This document shows positions 16,390 to 28,269 of a DNA stretch of 40,366 nucleotides, piece by piece (the first letter of the stretch is position 1; each line of letters begins with the position of its first letter). The DNA is taken from the NCBI GenBank assembly GCA_005893275.1, contig VBOW01000039.1, forward strand, positions 1 through 40,366, written 5' to 3'. Source of the DNA: Candidatus Eisenbacteria bacterium. Lineage in GTDB: Bacteria > Eisenbacteria > RBG-16-71-46 > SZUA-252. The position numbers and the translations under genes were made by a program. The notes beneath the pieces are model-generated. The model saw nothing but the letters and a program-made list of their open reading frames with translations. It was not told where the DNA came from and ran no database searches.

Positions 16390-17786
16390 GCGACCATCTC
16401 CCCGTCCAAATCGTAGTGCCGAGCCCGCCCGATTCGGACTCTCACGAGGTCACCCGCCCGCGGCCCCCGCGCGCCCGACGGGGCGCGCACGTAGGTGACA
16501 CCATCCACCTCGTAGCCCTGCTGCTCCACGCGTCCGAGCCAGACGCCCGCGCGCCCCGGCACCGCACCGTCGACACGGACCGGGACCGTGCGCCCGACCC
16601 ATCCACCCCACACCGATTCCGCGACCTTCCGCTGCGCCGCCATGAGCGTCCGGCGGCGCGAAAGCTTCAGGCGCTCCGGAACCTGTTCCTTCATCCGTCC
16701 GGCGGGCGTGCCGTCCTCGCGGGAGTAGGCGAAGCATCCCACGTGGTCGAGCTCGGCCCGGCGGACGTAATCGAGCAGCTCGGCGAAATCCTCCTCCGTC
16801 TCGCCCGGAAAACCCACGATGAAATGCGTCCGGATCGCGACGCCCGGGAGACGGCTCCGCAGAGTTTCGATCAGCCGCTCCATGTCGGCCCGGCGCACCT
16901 CCCGACGCATCCTGCGCAGCATCGGATCCGTAACGTGTTGCAGGGGAATGTCCACGTACCTGCACACCTTCGCCTCTTCTTCAAACACCCGGATCAGGGC
17001 TTCGCTCCAGGTCTTAGGGTGAGTGTAGTGCACCCGGATCCATTCGACGCCGTCGATCGAGGCGAGCGCCCGGAGGAGCTGCGGGAGCCGAGCCTCGCCG
17101 TAGAGGTCCGCGCCGTACGAGGTGGAATCCTGTGCGATCAGGAGCAGCTCCTTGGCCCCCGCTTCCGCCAGCCGGCGGGCTTCCTCGACCACCGATTCCA
17201 GGGGACGGCTCCTCAAATCCCCCCGGAGCTTCGGGATGATGCAAAAGGTGCAGCGGAAATCGCACCCGTCAGCGACGCGAAGGTAGGCGAGATGCCGCGG
17301 CGTCGAGACCGCGCGGTGCGCCGCGAGATCGACCGCGGTTCCCGGCGGTCCGACCTCGAGGATCCGCTGCTCCCGGGAACGCAACACGCGGTTCATGACG
17401 CGGACGATCGCGTCCACCTGCCCCGTGCCGACGACCGCGTCCACCTCGGGGATCTCGCGCAACAGCTCCGCTTGAAAGCGCTGCGCGAGACAGCCCGCGA
17501 CCACAATCCCCTTGAGCTTTCCTTCCCGTTTCAGGGCCGCCATTTCCAGGATTCGGTCGATCGATTCCCGTTGCGAAGGCCCGATGAAAGCGCAGGTGTT
17601 GACGACGGCAAGATCGGCGTCCCCGACCTCCGGGACCGTCGCGAATCCCGCGCGCGACATGAGGCCCGCCATGATCTCCGAGTCGACGAGGTTCTTGGCG
17701 CAGCCCAAGGTGACGAGCGCGACGCGCGCGCCCGCCCCGGGCGCGGCCGGGGCGCCCGGGTCCCGGATCGAGACCGGCGCGATCAT
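16386..17786 (-). CDS. rimO: Ribosomal protein S12 methylthiotransferase
   Basis: 466 residues. RimO adds a methylthio group to an aspartate of ribosomal protein S12, using two iron-sulfur clusters and S-adenosylmethionine. The N-terminal UPF0004 domain has its three cysteines (LGCAKNLVDSE, NTCAF, AGCLAQR). The radical SAM motif CDFRCTFC lies at about residues 173-180 and is followed by IIPKLRGDLRSRP, the form typical of RimO rather than MiaB. A C-terminal TRAM domain is present. The gene starts in an ATGA overlap with ftsK. metK and ahcY, which make and recycle its cofactor pathway, lie just upstream. Confidence 0.95.
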   Translation of the reverse strand: MIAPVSIRDPGAPAAPGAGARVALVTLGCAKNLVDSEIMAGLMSRAGFATVPEVGDADLAVVNTCAFIGPSQRESIDRILEMAALKREGKLKGIVVAGCLAQRFQAELLREIPEVDAVVGTGQVDAIVRVMNRVLRSREQRILEVGPPGTAVDLAAHRAVSTPRHLAYLRVADGCDFRCTFCIIPKLRGDLRSRPLESVVEEARRLAEAGAKELLLIAQDSTSYGADLYGEARLPQLLRALASIDGVEWIRVHYTHPKTWSEALIRVFEEEAKVCRYVDIPLQHVTDPMLRRMRREVRRADMERLIETLRSRLPGVAIRTHFIVGFPGETEEDFAELLDYVRRAELDHVGCFAYSREDGTPAGRMKEQVPERLKLSRRRTLMAAQRKVAESVWGGWVGRTVPVRVDGAVPGRAGVWLGRVEQQGYEVDGVTYVRAPSGARGPRAGDLVRVRIGRARHYDLDGEMVA

Positions 17787-20107
17787 GCGTTCGTCCCGAC
17801 GCCCGGAGGAGGCTCGTGCGCGCGGTCGGCGAGCTCCCGTTCCGTGACGAGCACCTCGCGCCCCTTCGCACCCTCGGAGGGCCCCACGACGCCGCGCTCT
17901 TCGAGCAGGTCGAGGAGACGCGCCGCGCGCGAGTAGCCGACCTTGAGCCGGCGCTGCAGCATGGAGGTCGAAGCCTGCTGGTGGAGCACTACCAGGCGCA
18001 TCGCCTCGTCGTAGAGCTCATCGTCCGCGTCCGATTCCGAAACGCGCACCTGCTCGAGGGCCGAGTCGTCCGCCTCGACGGGCCGCCCCTGACTCTTCAG
18101 GAATTCCACAACGCGCTCGATCTCCTCGCCGGATACGAAGGCACCGTGGATCCGATAGGGCTCCGGTTTCCCGGCGGGGAGGTACAGGCAGTCGCCGTGC
18201 CCCAGGAGGCTCTCGGCGCCGTTCATATCGAGGATCACGCGCGAATCGGTGCGGCTTGCGACCTGAAACGCGATCCGAGACGGAAAGTTGGCCTTGATCA
18301 TTCCCGTGATCACGTCCACCGAGGGGCGCTGGGTCGCCAGAATCAAGTGGATGCCGACCGCTCGCGCCATCTGCGCGAGGCGTCCGATCGGCTCCTCGAT
18401 CTCGGTCGGAAGGAGGGCCATCAGGTCGGCCAGCTCGTCCACCACCAGGACGATGTACGGGAGCCTAGGCTCCTCGACCTGCGACGGGTCGAGACCGAGC
18501 CGGTTATAGGCCTCGATGTTGCGTGCCCCGTGCCGCGCGAGCATCTGGTAGCGGCGCTCCATTTCCTTCACGCAGAAGCGGAGCGCTTGCGCGGCTTTCT
18601 TGGGATCCGTCACGACCGGCATCCTGAGATGCGGAATCCCGTTGAAAGGCGTCAGCTCGAGCATCTTCGGGTCGATGAGGATGAATCGGAGCTCCGCGGG
18701 GGTCCGCGTGTAGAGAAGGCTCATGATGAGCGTGTTGATGCAGACGCTCTTCCCCGACCCGGTCGCGCCCGCGATCAAGAGATGCGGCATCCGTTCGAGC
18801 GAGGTGGTGAAGGGAGCGCCGGCCACATCCTTGCCCAGCGCGAGCGGAAGGGCATCCGCCGTGTCTTGAAACGGCGCGGAGGAAATGATCTCGCGGAGGG
18901 ACACCGTGGCCTTGACGCGATTCGGGATTTCAACCCCCACCGCGGCTTTCCCGGGAATCGGCGCCACGATCCGGATCCTCTGCGCCTTGAGCGCGAGCGC
19001 GAGATCGTCCTGGCGGTTCATGATCTGATTGACCTTGACCCCGGGTGCGGGCTCGTACTCGAAGAGAGTAATGACCGGCCCGGGGTGCACCTCGGATACC
19101 TTCCCCTCGACGTCGAAATCGGCGAGGGTCCGCTCGAGGACGCGCGACAGCTCCAGCAGCTCTTCCTTATGCACCGCCTGTCGAGTCGTCTCGTGCCGGT
19201 CGAGAAGCTCGATGGAAGGAAGCTTCGCCTCGGGGACGGCGACGGGGCCGAGCTTGAGCCCTGCCTCCCCGCCCGCCCCGGCGGCTTGGCCGCGGGCGCC
19301 GGCGGTCCTCGGCGCCTGGGGCGGAAACGGAATGCTCAGGGGCTCCGCGCGCCCCTCCGCTTCACGGCGGGAGACGATCCGAGGACCCGACGGCGGGCGC
19401 TGCTTTTCCCGCCCCGATCTCCAGGCGGACGCAAGCTCCTCCTCCTCCAGCGCGGCGGACTTCCGCCCCCGCGCCGGGGAAAGAGGCGGAGCGGATTCCG
19501 AGGACTCCGGGTCCATCGACTCGCCCCGCAGCGTTCCTTGGAGCCTCGTTCGCCGGAACGGCGCGACCAGAGCCCCGAGCGCTCCTTGGATCGCCTGGCG
19601 CACTCGCTGCGAGGAGCCGATCTCGAACCCGATCACGCCGATCACCACGAGCCCCGTCCCCAGCGCCAGCTCCCCCCCGATCTTTCCCAGGAGCCGCGCG
19701 GCCGCGAGCCCGACGAATTCCCCCACGGCCCCGGAGAGAGCGCGGTCGCCCGACGTGAGGAGATGGAGGAATCCGAGAAGGAAGAGGAGCCCGATCGCGC
19801 CCAGGATGGTTCGGATGCCCGGCTCGAGGGCCGGCTTCAACCGGAGCCGGTTCCATCCCCATGCGACCAGGGCGAGCGGAACCGCCCAGGCGCCCACGAT
19901 CCCGAGCTTCGACACGAAGCTCCCCGAGAGGAGGGCCCCAAGCACCCCCCCCTGGTTACGGACCGCGCCGGTCCCGAGAAGCTCCGTGGTTTGATCGCGC
20001 GCATCGCGCGTGACGAGCGCGAGCGCGAAGAACGCCCCGATCGAAAGGAGGCAGAGTCCGAGGATCTGGAACTTCCGCCGGACCGAGAGCCGGCCCAGGA
20101 GCCACAT
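17783..20107 (-). CDS. ftsK: DNA translocase FtsK
   Basis: 774 residues from ATG 20107, 8 nt after the ahcY stop; the open frame reaching back to 20722 lies inside ahcY and has no FtsK features. Four membrane helices occupy about the first 185 residues, then a charged linker, then the motor. Walker A (GATGSGKSV) is at about residue 450 and Walker B (VLVVDELADLMA) about 100 residues later. The C-terminal gamma winged-helix domain, which reads orientation sequences on DNA, is present (VLHQQASTSMLQRRLKVGYSRAARLLD split over about residues 700-730). The protein pumps DNA through the closing septum and helps resolve chromosome dimers. Compact size is like SpoIIIE. No strong ribosome binding site. 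Confidence 0.95.
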   Translation of the reverse strand: MWLLGRLSVRRKFQILGLCLLSIGAFFALALVTRDARDQTTELLGTGAVRNQGGVLGALLSGSFVSKLGIVGAWAVPLALVAWGWNRLRLKPALEPGIRTILGAIGLLFLLGFLHLLTSGDRALSGAVGEFVGLAAARLLGKIGGELALGTGLVVIGVIGFEIGSSQRVRQAIQGALGALVAPFRRTRLQGTLRGESMDPESSESAPPLSPARGRKSAALEEEELASAWRSGREKQRPPSGPRIVSRREAEGRAEPLSIPFPPQAPRTAGARGQAAGAGGEAGLKLGPVAVPEAKLPSIELLDRHETTRQAVHKEELLELSRVLERTLADFDVEGKVSEVHPGPVITLFEYEPAPGVKVNQIMNRQDDLALALKAQRIRIVAPIPGKAAVGVEIPNRVKATVSLREIISSAPFQDTADALPLALGKDVAGAPFTTSLERMPHLLIAGATGSGKSVCINTLIMSLLYTRTPAELRFILIDPKMLELTPFNGIPHLRMPVVTDPKKAAQALRFCVKEMERRYQMLARHGARNIEAYNRLGLDPSQVEEPRLPYIVLVVDELADLMALLPTEIEEPIGRLAQMARAVGIHLILATQRPSVDVITGMIKANFPSRIAFQVASRTDSRVILDMNGAESLLGHGDCLYLPAGKPEPYRIHGAFVSGEEIERVVEFLKSQGRPVEADDSALEQVRVSESDADDELYDEAMRLVVLHQQASTSMLQRRLKVGYSRAARLLDLLEERGVVGPSEGAKGREVLVTERELADRAHEPPPGVGTNA

Positions 20108-20115
20108 GGCGCTGC

Positions 20116-22584
<2,469 letters not shown>

Positions 22585-22588
<4 letters not shown>

Positions 22589-23565
22589 GAAGATTCCACC
22601 TCGGATGAACCCACGTTTAGGCGCTGGTACGCGCCGCGCACCACCGCGTTCTCCCCCACCACCGAAGCATCCAGCACAATGTCTTCGACGATCGCCCCTT
22701 CGTTCACGATCGAGTTTCGTACCACCGCCTGGCGCACATGGGCCCGAGGGCCGATCGAAACGTGCGGACCGATGACGGCCGCCGTGACGTCCGCGGTGGG
22801 ATCCAAGGCCACGGGGGGGATCACCACCACCCCCTCACGGCTCACGGGCGTCGCGAGCTGCTCCAGCAGAGCCCGGTTGGTCTCGAGAAGGGTCTCCACT
22901 TTGCCGCAATCATACCAGCCCGACACCGGAAAGGGGCGGAGTTCCTCTCCGCGCTGCAGGAGCAGCTGGAGCGCGTCGGTGAGCTGCAGCTCGCCCCGCG
23001 TCAGCCGCCGCTCACGGACGAGGGTCTCCAGAGATTCAAAAAGGAGCGGCCCGTTGGAAATGTAATACAGGCCCACGAGCGCCAGGCTCGAAACGGGGCG
23101 CTCCGGCTTCTCCACGAGCTCTACGATCTTTCCCCCTCGGACGGTCGCCACTCCGAACCGGCTCGGATCGCTCACCTCGTGCACGCCGACCTGGGAGCCG
23201 TTCCGGACCAGGTCTCCGATCACCGCCTGCACGATCGTGTCGCCAAGGATAATGAGAAGCGGGGCCCGGCCGGCCGCCAGCTTCGCTTGCACGACCGCGT
23301 GCCCCAGCCCGAGCGGCTCCTCCTGCAGAACGCACTCGATCCGGAAATCTTGCCGAGAGGCCGCGTAGCGGCGGATGCGCTCACCCTGGGGACCCGGGGC
23401 GATCACCAAGATCACGCGCTCCAGCCCCGCCGGCTTCAACTGATCCAGGATGTGGGCCAGAATAGGCTTCCCCGCCACCATCAGAAGCGATTTCGGCGTG
23501 GTGTGGGTGAGCGGCCTGAGCCGCGAGCCGCTGCCCGCGACCGGGACGATGGCGACCGGTTTCAC
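22585..23565 (-). CDS. Sugar-1-phosphate nucleotidyltransferase
   Basis: 326 residues from GTG 23565, in a GTGA overlap with the isomerase gene. The N-terminal Rossmann-like domain starts with the nucleotidyltransferase signature ([19 protein letters not shown], then KPIL) and includes the GDT metal-site motif (IILGDTIV). The last 90 residues form a left-handed beta-helix of hexapeptide type ([20 protein letters not shown]). This layout fits glucose-1-phosphate thymidylyl-/uridylyltransferases of the long type or mannose-1-phosphate guanylyltransferases; no acetyltransferase active site is evident. It makes an NDP-sugar for envelope glycans. With the adjacent phosphoglucose/phosphomannose isomerase, glucose or mannose is the likely sugar. 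Confidence 0.85.
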
Positions 23566-24656
23566 TTCGCGAGGGCTCGTTTGAGGGCGTTGACGCCGGG
23601 AAGCGTGCTTGGATCGACGCCGTTCAGCAGCGCGAGGTAGAAGCTCACGAAATCCCCGCGTGACACGCCCCAGAGAAGCCGAAGCATCGGATCGTCTCCC
23701 TCCAGTACCACGGTTTCGACTTGGACCTTGCGCTGACGCAGATAGGTGGCGAGCCATTCGAAGCGCCGCACGATCCTCGGGTGGTCGCTCGGATCGCGAA
23801 GCAGGACCGCGGCGATCCGGCCGACGATCGCACCCGGGTTCACGAAGCCATCCACCTCGTTGTGATTCATCTCGGGAAGTACGGACACCCAGGCGAGGTG
23901 CTTCGAGTTCTCGTTGAATTGCCCCTTCCAGCGCAGCGCGACAGGCTCGGCCGTACGTTTGTCGGCCACCAGCACGATCGGGCGGCCCCTCAACCGTATC
24001 GCGAGTTGCTTGGCCGGGTTACGCGATTGTATCACATCGGGCGAGCAGGCGGTAGCGGCCTTATCCAAAGCCCTGGCCGCCCGCTCGAGGCGCGCCCCCG
24101 CGTCCGGGAGCGCCCCCAGGTGGTGGGCCACGTGGGCGAGCGCCGAGAAGGAATAACCGAGCGCCGCGCGCGGCGGGAACCCGGCGGGCAGGAGAGCGAC
24201 GGGAACGCCCTCCCCCTGCGCCCGCTGCACGAGGGTGCCGCCCGACGCAAGCACCAGGGCGCGCGTGCGGAGCTGGGTGAGCGCGCGAAAGGCGGTCAGC
24301 GTTTCCTCCGTCTCGCCGGAATAGGACGAAAACACGAGGAAATCCTCCGGCGTGATCCAGGACGGGGGCTCGTAGTGCCGCACGACGTGGACGGGTACCG
24401 CCCCCTCGCGATCGGCGAGGACGCGGAGGAGATCGCCTGCGATCGCAGATCCTCCCATTCCCAGCACGACGAGGCTGCGCGGCCGGCGCGGCTCGATGCG
24501 GCGCACCGCCTCCGCCGAGATGATCCCTCCCGCGCGAAGCTGGGCCGGGAACCCTTCGATCTTGCCGGCCATTCCGCCTGGGTCGAATCGTTCCACCCGG
24601 GCTTTCGAATCGAGAGGGCGCGGAGGAAGCGGCCGGCTCTCGCGAGCGCGGGTCAT
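23562..24656 (-). CDS. Bifunctional phosphoglucose/phosphomannose isomerase
   Basis: 364 residues from ATG 24656, which overlaps the ptsI stop as ATGA; the open extension upstream is inside ptsI. This is the archaeal-type SIS-fold PGI/PMI, which interconverts glucose-6-phosphate, fructose-6-phosphate and mannose-6-phosphate. Visible are the first SIS glycine loop ([13 protein letters not shown]), the phosphate-binding [11 protein letters not shown], and the diagnostic second-half segment with [10 protein letters not shown] and [10 protein letters not shown], whose Glu and His are catalytic. No canonical pgi gene is in the window. Placed directly after the PTS genes, it would take sugar phosphates entering through them toward glycolysis or sugar-nucleotide synthesis. 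Confidence 0.9.
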   Translation of the reverse strand: MTRARESRPLPPRPLDSKARVERFDPGGMAGKIEGFPAQLRAGGIISAEAVRRIEPRRPRSLVVLGMGGSAIAGDLLRVLADREGAVPVHVVRHYEPPSWITPEDFLVFSSYSGETEETLTAFRALTQLRTRALVLASGGTLVQRAQGEGVPVALLPAGFPPRAALGYSFSALAHVAHHLGALPDAGARLERAARALDKAATACSPDVIQSRNPAKQLAIRLRGRPIVLVADKRTAEPVALRWKGQFNENSKHLAWVSVLPEMNHNEVDGFVNPGAIVGRIAAVLLRDPSDHPRIVRRFEWLATYLRQRKVQVETVVLEGDDPMLRLLWGVSRGDFVSFYLALLNGVDPSTLPGVNALKRALAK

Positions 24657-26401
24657 GCGGGCAGGAAGATTCCCGGGTACTGCCGGCTCATGAACTCCGT
24701 CACCACCGTGCGCACGTCGCTCGGCGTGCACAGGCTCATACACCGCTCCGCGAGCCCGCGCGCCTCGTCGTACGTGGAACCGCGGATGATCGTCTTGATC
24801 TCCGGAACGAGGTAGGGGCTCACACTGAACTCCTCGAGACCGAGGCCCACAAGAACCACCGCGTACAGCGGCTCCCCCGCCATCTCCCCGCAGATCCCCA
24901 CAGGGATTCCCGCGCGGTGACCCGCCTCCACGACGCTTTTGATCGCGCGGAGCACCGCGGGATGGAGCGGCTCATAAATCTCGGAAATCGCCTCATTGCC
25001 GCGATCCACGGCGAGGGTGTACTGAATCAGATCGTTCGTCCCGATGCTCACGAAATCCGCCTCTTGGGAAAGCCGGTCGATACAGAACACGGACGCCGGT
25101 GTCTCCACCATGATCCCGAGGGGCACGTTCTGCGCCATCGCGACGCCCTCCTTGCGAAGCTGGAGCTTCACGCGTTCCACGATTTCCCGCGCCCGCCTCA
25201 GATCCTCGAGACCGATCACCATCGGAAACATGATCCGCAAGTTCCCGTAAGCGCTGGCGCGGTAGATCGCGCGGAGCTGGGTACGGAAGATCTCTTCGCG
25301 GCGGAGGGAAAACCGCAGCCCGCGCATCCCGAGGAAGGGATTTTTCTCGATCGGCGTTCCAAGGTAGGAGGCGAACTTGTCTCCCCCCACGTCGAGCGTG
25401 CGGATGATGACCGGCTTCGGGTCCATCGCCTCGACGATCGAGCGGTAGGCGTTGAACTGAGCGTCCTCGGTCGGCAACTGCTTTCGCGCGAGATAGAAGA
25501 ACTCCGTCCGATAAAGCCCGATGCCGTCGGCTCCGTTCTCGAGGATCCCAGGGAGCTCCTCGGGGACCTCGAGATTCGCGCCGAGCCCGATGGCGCGGCC
25601 GTCTGCCGTCACGCAGCGTTGGTCCTTGAGCTGGGTCAGCTTCGTGGCGAGCTCGCGATAGTGCTCGCGCTTGCGCTCGTGATCGGCGAGCGTCTCGGGA
25701 TCCGGATTGAAGATCGCGATCCCGCGCGTGCCGTCCACGATGGCGATCGCGCCCCTGCGCGCCGACTCGGTCGCGCTCTTGAGCCCGACTACCGCGGGAA
25801 TCCCGCGCGCGCGAGCCATGATCGCGGTATGGGAGGTGCGTCCGCCGAGGTCGGTGGCGAACCCGAGCGCCATGTTCCGCTGAAGGAGCGCCATCTCGCT
25901 GGGCGGGAGATCGTTCGCGACGATGAGCGACGGCTCGGTGAGATCGCTCAGCGAACGGGCTCGGACGCCGCCCAAATGGGCGAGGACGCGCCGACGGACG
26001 TCGCGAACGTCGATCGCACGGCCGCGGTAGTACTCCCCGTCCGCCTCGTCCAGGCGCGCGGCCACGGCGGTCAGAATTCTCCGGTACGCAAAGGAGGCCG
26101 GCTTTCGCTCCCGCTCGATCACGGCAAGGGTCTGAGCGGTTGCGTCAGGATCTTCCAGAATCTCGATCTGGGCGTCCAGGATCCGAGCGTGCTCTTCGCC
26201 GGTTTCGAGCGCGATTTTCTCCCGCAGCTCCCGAACCTCCACCAGACTCTCGCGGATCGCCTTGCGAAAGCGCTCCTGCTCGGCGGCTGGATCCTGGACG
26301 CGAAGATCGCCGTCCTGGACCTCGGCCTCCTCGGGATCGACGATGTGGACCGGGCCGATCCCGATCCCCGGCGACGCGGCGATTCCTTGAAGGGTCGTCA
26401 T
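24653..26401 (-). CDS. ptsI: PTS enzyme I (phosphoenolpyruvate-protein phosphotransferase)
   Basis: 582 residues, normal EI length. It autophosphorylates from phosphoenolpyruvate and passes the phosphate to HPr. The N-terminal HPr-binding domain is followed by the active-site [13 protein letters not shown] (His191). The PEP-binding domain has [19 protein letters not shown], FGxMVETP-type [25 protein letters not shown] and ICGEMAG with the conserved cysteine. The ATG overlaps the HPr stop (ATGA). All catalytic residues I can check are present, so this EI should be functional. It is the end of the PTS block; the sugar-phosphate isomerase gene follows with another ATGA overlap. Confidence 0.97.
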   Translation of the reverse strand: MTTLQGIAASPGIGIGPVHIVDPEEAEVQDGDLRVQDPAAEQERFRKAIRESLVEVRELREKIALETGEEHARILDAQIEILEDPDATAQTLAVIERERKPASFAYRRILTAVAARLDEADGEYYRGRAIDVRDVRRRVLAHLGGVRARSLSDLTEPSLIVANDLPPSEMALLQRNMALGFATDLGGRTSHTAIMARARGIPAVVGLKSATESARRGAIAIVDGTRGIAIFNPDPETLADHERKREHYRELATKLTQLKDQRCVTADGRAIGLGANLEVPEELPGILENGADGIGLYRTEFFYLARKQLPTEDAQFNAYRSIVEAMDPKPVIIRTLDVGGDKFASYLGTPIEKNPFLGMRGLRFSLRREEIFRTQLRAIYRASAYGNLRIMFPMVIGLEDLRRAREIVERVKLQLRKEGVAMAQNVPLGIMVETPASVFCIDRLSQEADFVSIGTNDLIQYTLAVDRGNEAISEIYEPLHPAVLRAIKSVVEAGHRAGIPVGICGEMAGEPLYAVVLVGLGLEEFSVSPYLVPEIKTIIRGSTYDEARGLAERCMSLCTPSDVRTVVTEFMSRQYPGIFLPA

Positions 26402-26664
26402 TCCTCACCGAATTTGTTGTTCACCACGCGCACCAGGGATTCCAGCGCCTCCCGCTCGTCTTTCCCGTCGGCGCGGAGGGTGAGCTGCGCGCCCATCTCG
26501 GCGGCGAGCATCATGACCCCCAGAATGCTCTTGCCGTTCACCTCGAGCCCGTCGCGGATGACAAAGATGTGTGAGGCGAATTTCGCGGCTTCCTTCACGA
26601 ACACGGAGCACGCCCGCGCGTGAAGCCCGAGGCGGTTTTGAATCGTGACCGTCTGCTCCACCAT
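26398..26664 (-). CDS. ptsH: Phosphocarrier protein HPr
   Basis: 88 residues, usual HPr size. It carries phosphate from EI (His15) to EIIA. The HPr-kinase target serine is present ([10 protein letters not shown], Ser46), matching the hprK gene in the same cluster. The active-site loop reads GLHARACS instead of the usual GLHARPA: Pro18 is Ala and Ala19 is Cys, while His15 and Arg17 are kept. This makes phosphotransfer likely but possibly altered in rate or redox-sensitive, which is inference. It lies 16 nt after the EIID gene and is coupled to ptsI. Confidence 0.95.
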   Translation of the reverse strand: MVEQTVTIQNRLGLHARACSVFVKEAAKFASHIFVIRDGLEVNGKSILGVMMLAAEMGAQLTLRADGKDEREALESLVRVVNNKFGEE

Positions 26665-26680
26665 CTCGTGTCTCGGTCCT

Positions 26681-27517
26681 CTAGACGCGGGTCGAAAGAG
26701 CCAGGGCCAAAAGAGCCGCCGCGAGCGCGATCTCGACGCTCCGTCCCGGCCATCGCTTGAGTCCGAGAGCCGTCCCCAGAAACCCCAGGACGAAGGGCGC
26801 CAGAACGAGTGTGATGTGCGCGAGCCCTTGGCCGGCTGGATCCGCGCTCTTCGTGAGGACCGAGAGCGTGAGAACCACCAGCAATCCGAATCCGAACGCG
26901 CTGGCCCGCTCGAAAATATGCGTGAGCATCGCGAGCTTGAGCGAGTGGAGGAGCTTCCCCGGTTCGTCCGCCAGCGCGTACCCTCGTGGCACGCCGGCGA
27001 AGCGAAATCTCAGCGCGACGGCATTGTACGTCAAAAGCGCGAGAAGGGGGCAGACCAGGACGCGGAGGTCCGGCCCCAGCGGGTCCGCGAGCGGAAGGAG
27101 CCCCATACCCAGGATGCCGACCAGCCCCGCAAACGGCCTCAGGGTCACCCAGAACAGGGGGTCCCCGAGCGCAGCCAGGGGGCTTGCGAGCGCGCGCTTC
27201 ACGTCCTCGATCTGCGTCTCCTCGATGGGCGCTCCCCGCGCCCGGCGCTCTTCGAGGCGCGCGACGACCCCGAGCACGTAGCCCGCCAGGACCGGGTGCG
27301 TGCCGAAGAAACCCAAATGCCGGGCGAGGGCCTTACCCTGCTCCCCGGCTCCCGAGTGGAGACGTCGAAGAACCGGAAGGAGCGCGAACCCGAAGCCGAG
27401 ACCCTGTTGACGCTCGGGCGAGAAGAGAGCCTGGAGGTAGAACGATCGCGACGTGACCTTCGCCAGGTCCAAGCCGCGAAGCGGGGAGGCGGTCCCCGCG
27501 GGAGGGGTCTCGATCAT
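26681..27517 (-). CDS. PTS mannose-family transporter subunit IID
   Basis: 278 residues from ATG 27517, in an ATGA overlap with EIIC; the long open frame upstream to 28255 is antisense/out-of-frame over EIIC. It matches the EIID family: SFYLQALFSPERQQGLGFGFALLPVLRRL, read here in two parts at about residues 25-53, then HLGFFGTHPVLAGYVLG, ALASPLAALGDPLFWVTLRP, and several hydrophobic helices at the C-terminus. EIID and EIIC together form the membrane channel of mannose-type PTS complexes. The sugar cannot be told from sequence. Confidence 0.93.
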   Translation of the reverse strand: MIETPPAGTASPLRGLDLAKVTSRSFYLQALFSPERQQGLGFGFALLPVLRRLHSGAGEQGKALARHLGFFGTHPVLAGYVLGVVARLEERRARGAPIEETQIEDVKRALASPLAALGDPLFWVTLRPFAGLVGILGMGLLPLADPLGPDLRVLVCPLLALLTYNAVALRFRFAGVPRGYALADEPGKLLHSLKLAMLTHIFERASAFGFGLLVVLTLSVLTKSADPAGQGLAHITLVLAPFVLGFLGTALGLKRWPGRSVEIALAAALLALALSTRV

Positions 27518-28269
27518 GGCGCTGCGCCCCGGACCCGGAGGAGCAGGAGGAGCACCGCGAGCGCGCCGGCCGCCGCCCAGCGCAGTCCGTGCCGCGCCGC
27601 GCGCACATGGGTATGGAAGCCGGACGCGAACGCGGCGCCGAGGAGCACGGCAAAGACGAGCCCCGCCCTCGGGCCGGTGACGGTGTCGGCGAGCCGGGGC
27701 AGGATGAGCGATGCCGCGGCGATACCCGCCACCGTTCCCGCCGCGGACCAGCTCGCGCCCCGCAAGAAGACCCGGAGCACGCCCCCCCAGTAGAGCGCCT
27801 CGAACGCGCGAAGCCTTCCTTCCCGAGCCAGCTCGTCGGCGCGCGCGGCGCGCGCCCGGTTCCTCGCGCGGAGAGGCGCCTCCATCCATCCCCCAACCAC
27901 GGAGGCGACAAGACCCGCGATCGTACCGACCAGAACCCAGAGGATTCCGCCGGTCGACACCGAGACCGAGGGGGTGAGCCGCTCCATGCAGAAAAGCGCG
28001 ACCGAGACGCCGATCACCCCCGCCGTCGCGGCATCGCGCGGGCGCTGCGCCGCGGGCAGCGAGGGGTCCGTGAGGAGAAGCTGAAGCAGGACGCCGACGC
28101 CGAGCGGGATTCGAAGCGCCCAGAGCTCCCATTGTGTTCCGGGGTTCCACAGGGCTCCGGCGAGACAGGCGCCGACGAGCGGCTGGCCGATCATGAGATT
28201 CCAGCCCGCCGAGCGGTCGGTGGCGAGGATGCCCCCAAGAAGGGCGACACGCCATAGCTCAGGGAGCAG
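27514..28269 (-). CDS. PTS mannose-family transporter subunit IIC (probable CTG start)
   Basis: 251 residues from a CTG at 28269. The first ATG in frame is at 28194, but starting there deletes the conserved first helix: the 25 codons before it encode LPELWRVALLGGILATDRS, which matches the N-terminus of EIIC proteins. Upstream the frame is closed by TAG (28275-28273), and the only start-like codon after it is this CTG. A textbook GGAGGAGG site lies 6 nt before it. The protein has several hydrophobic helices and forms the channel with EIID. The start overlaps the GH57 stop by 11 nt. A sequencing error at the start codon is the main alternative. Confidence 0.85.
   Translation of the reverse strand: MLPELWRVALLGGILATDRSAGWNLMIGQPLVGACLAGALWNPGTQWELWALRIPLGVGVLLQLLLTDPSLPAAQRPRDAATAGVIGVSVALFCMERLTPSVSVSTGGILWVLVGTIAGLVASVVGGWMEAPLRARNRARAARADELAREGRLRAFEALYWGGVLRVFLRGASWSAAGTVAGIAAASLILPRLADTVTGPRAGLVFAVLLGAAFASGFHTHVRAARHGLRWAAAGALAVLLLLLRVRGAAP

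Noticed and set aside
27518-28255. N-terminal extension of EIID back to ATG 28255
   Set aside because: It overlaps EIIC out of frame, and EIID homologues start near ATG 27517.
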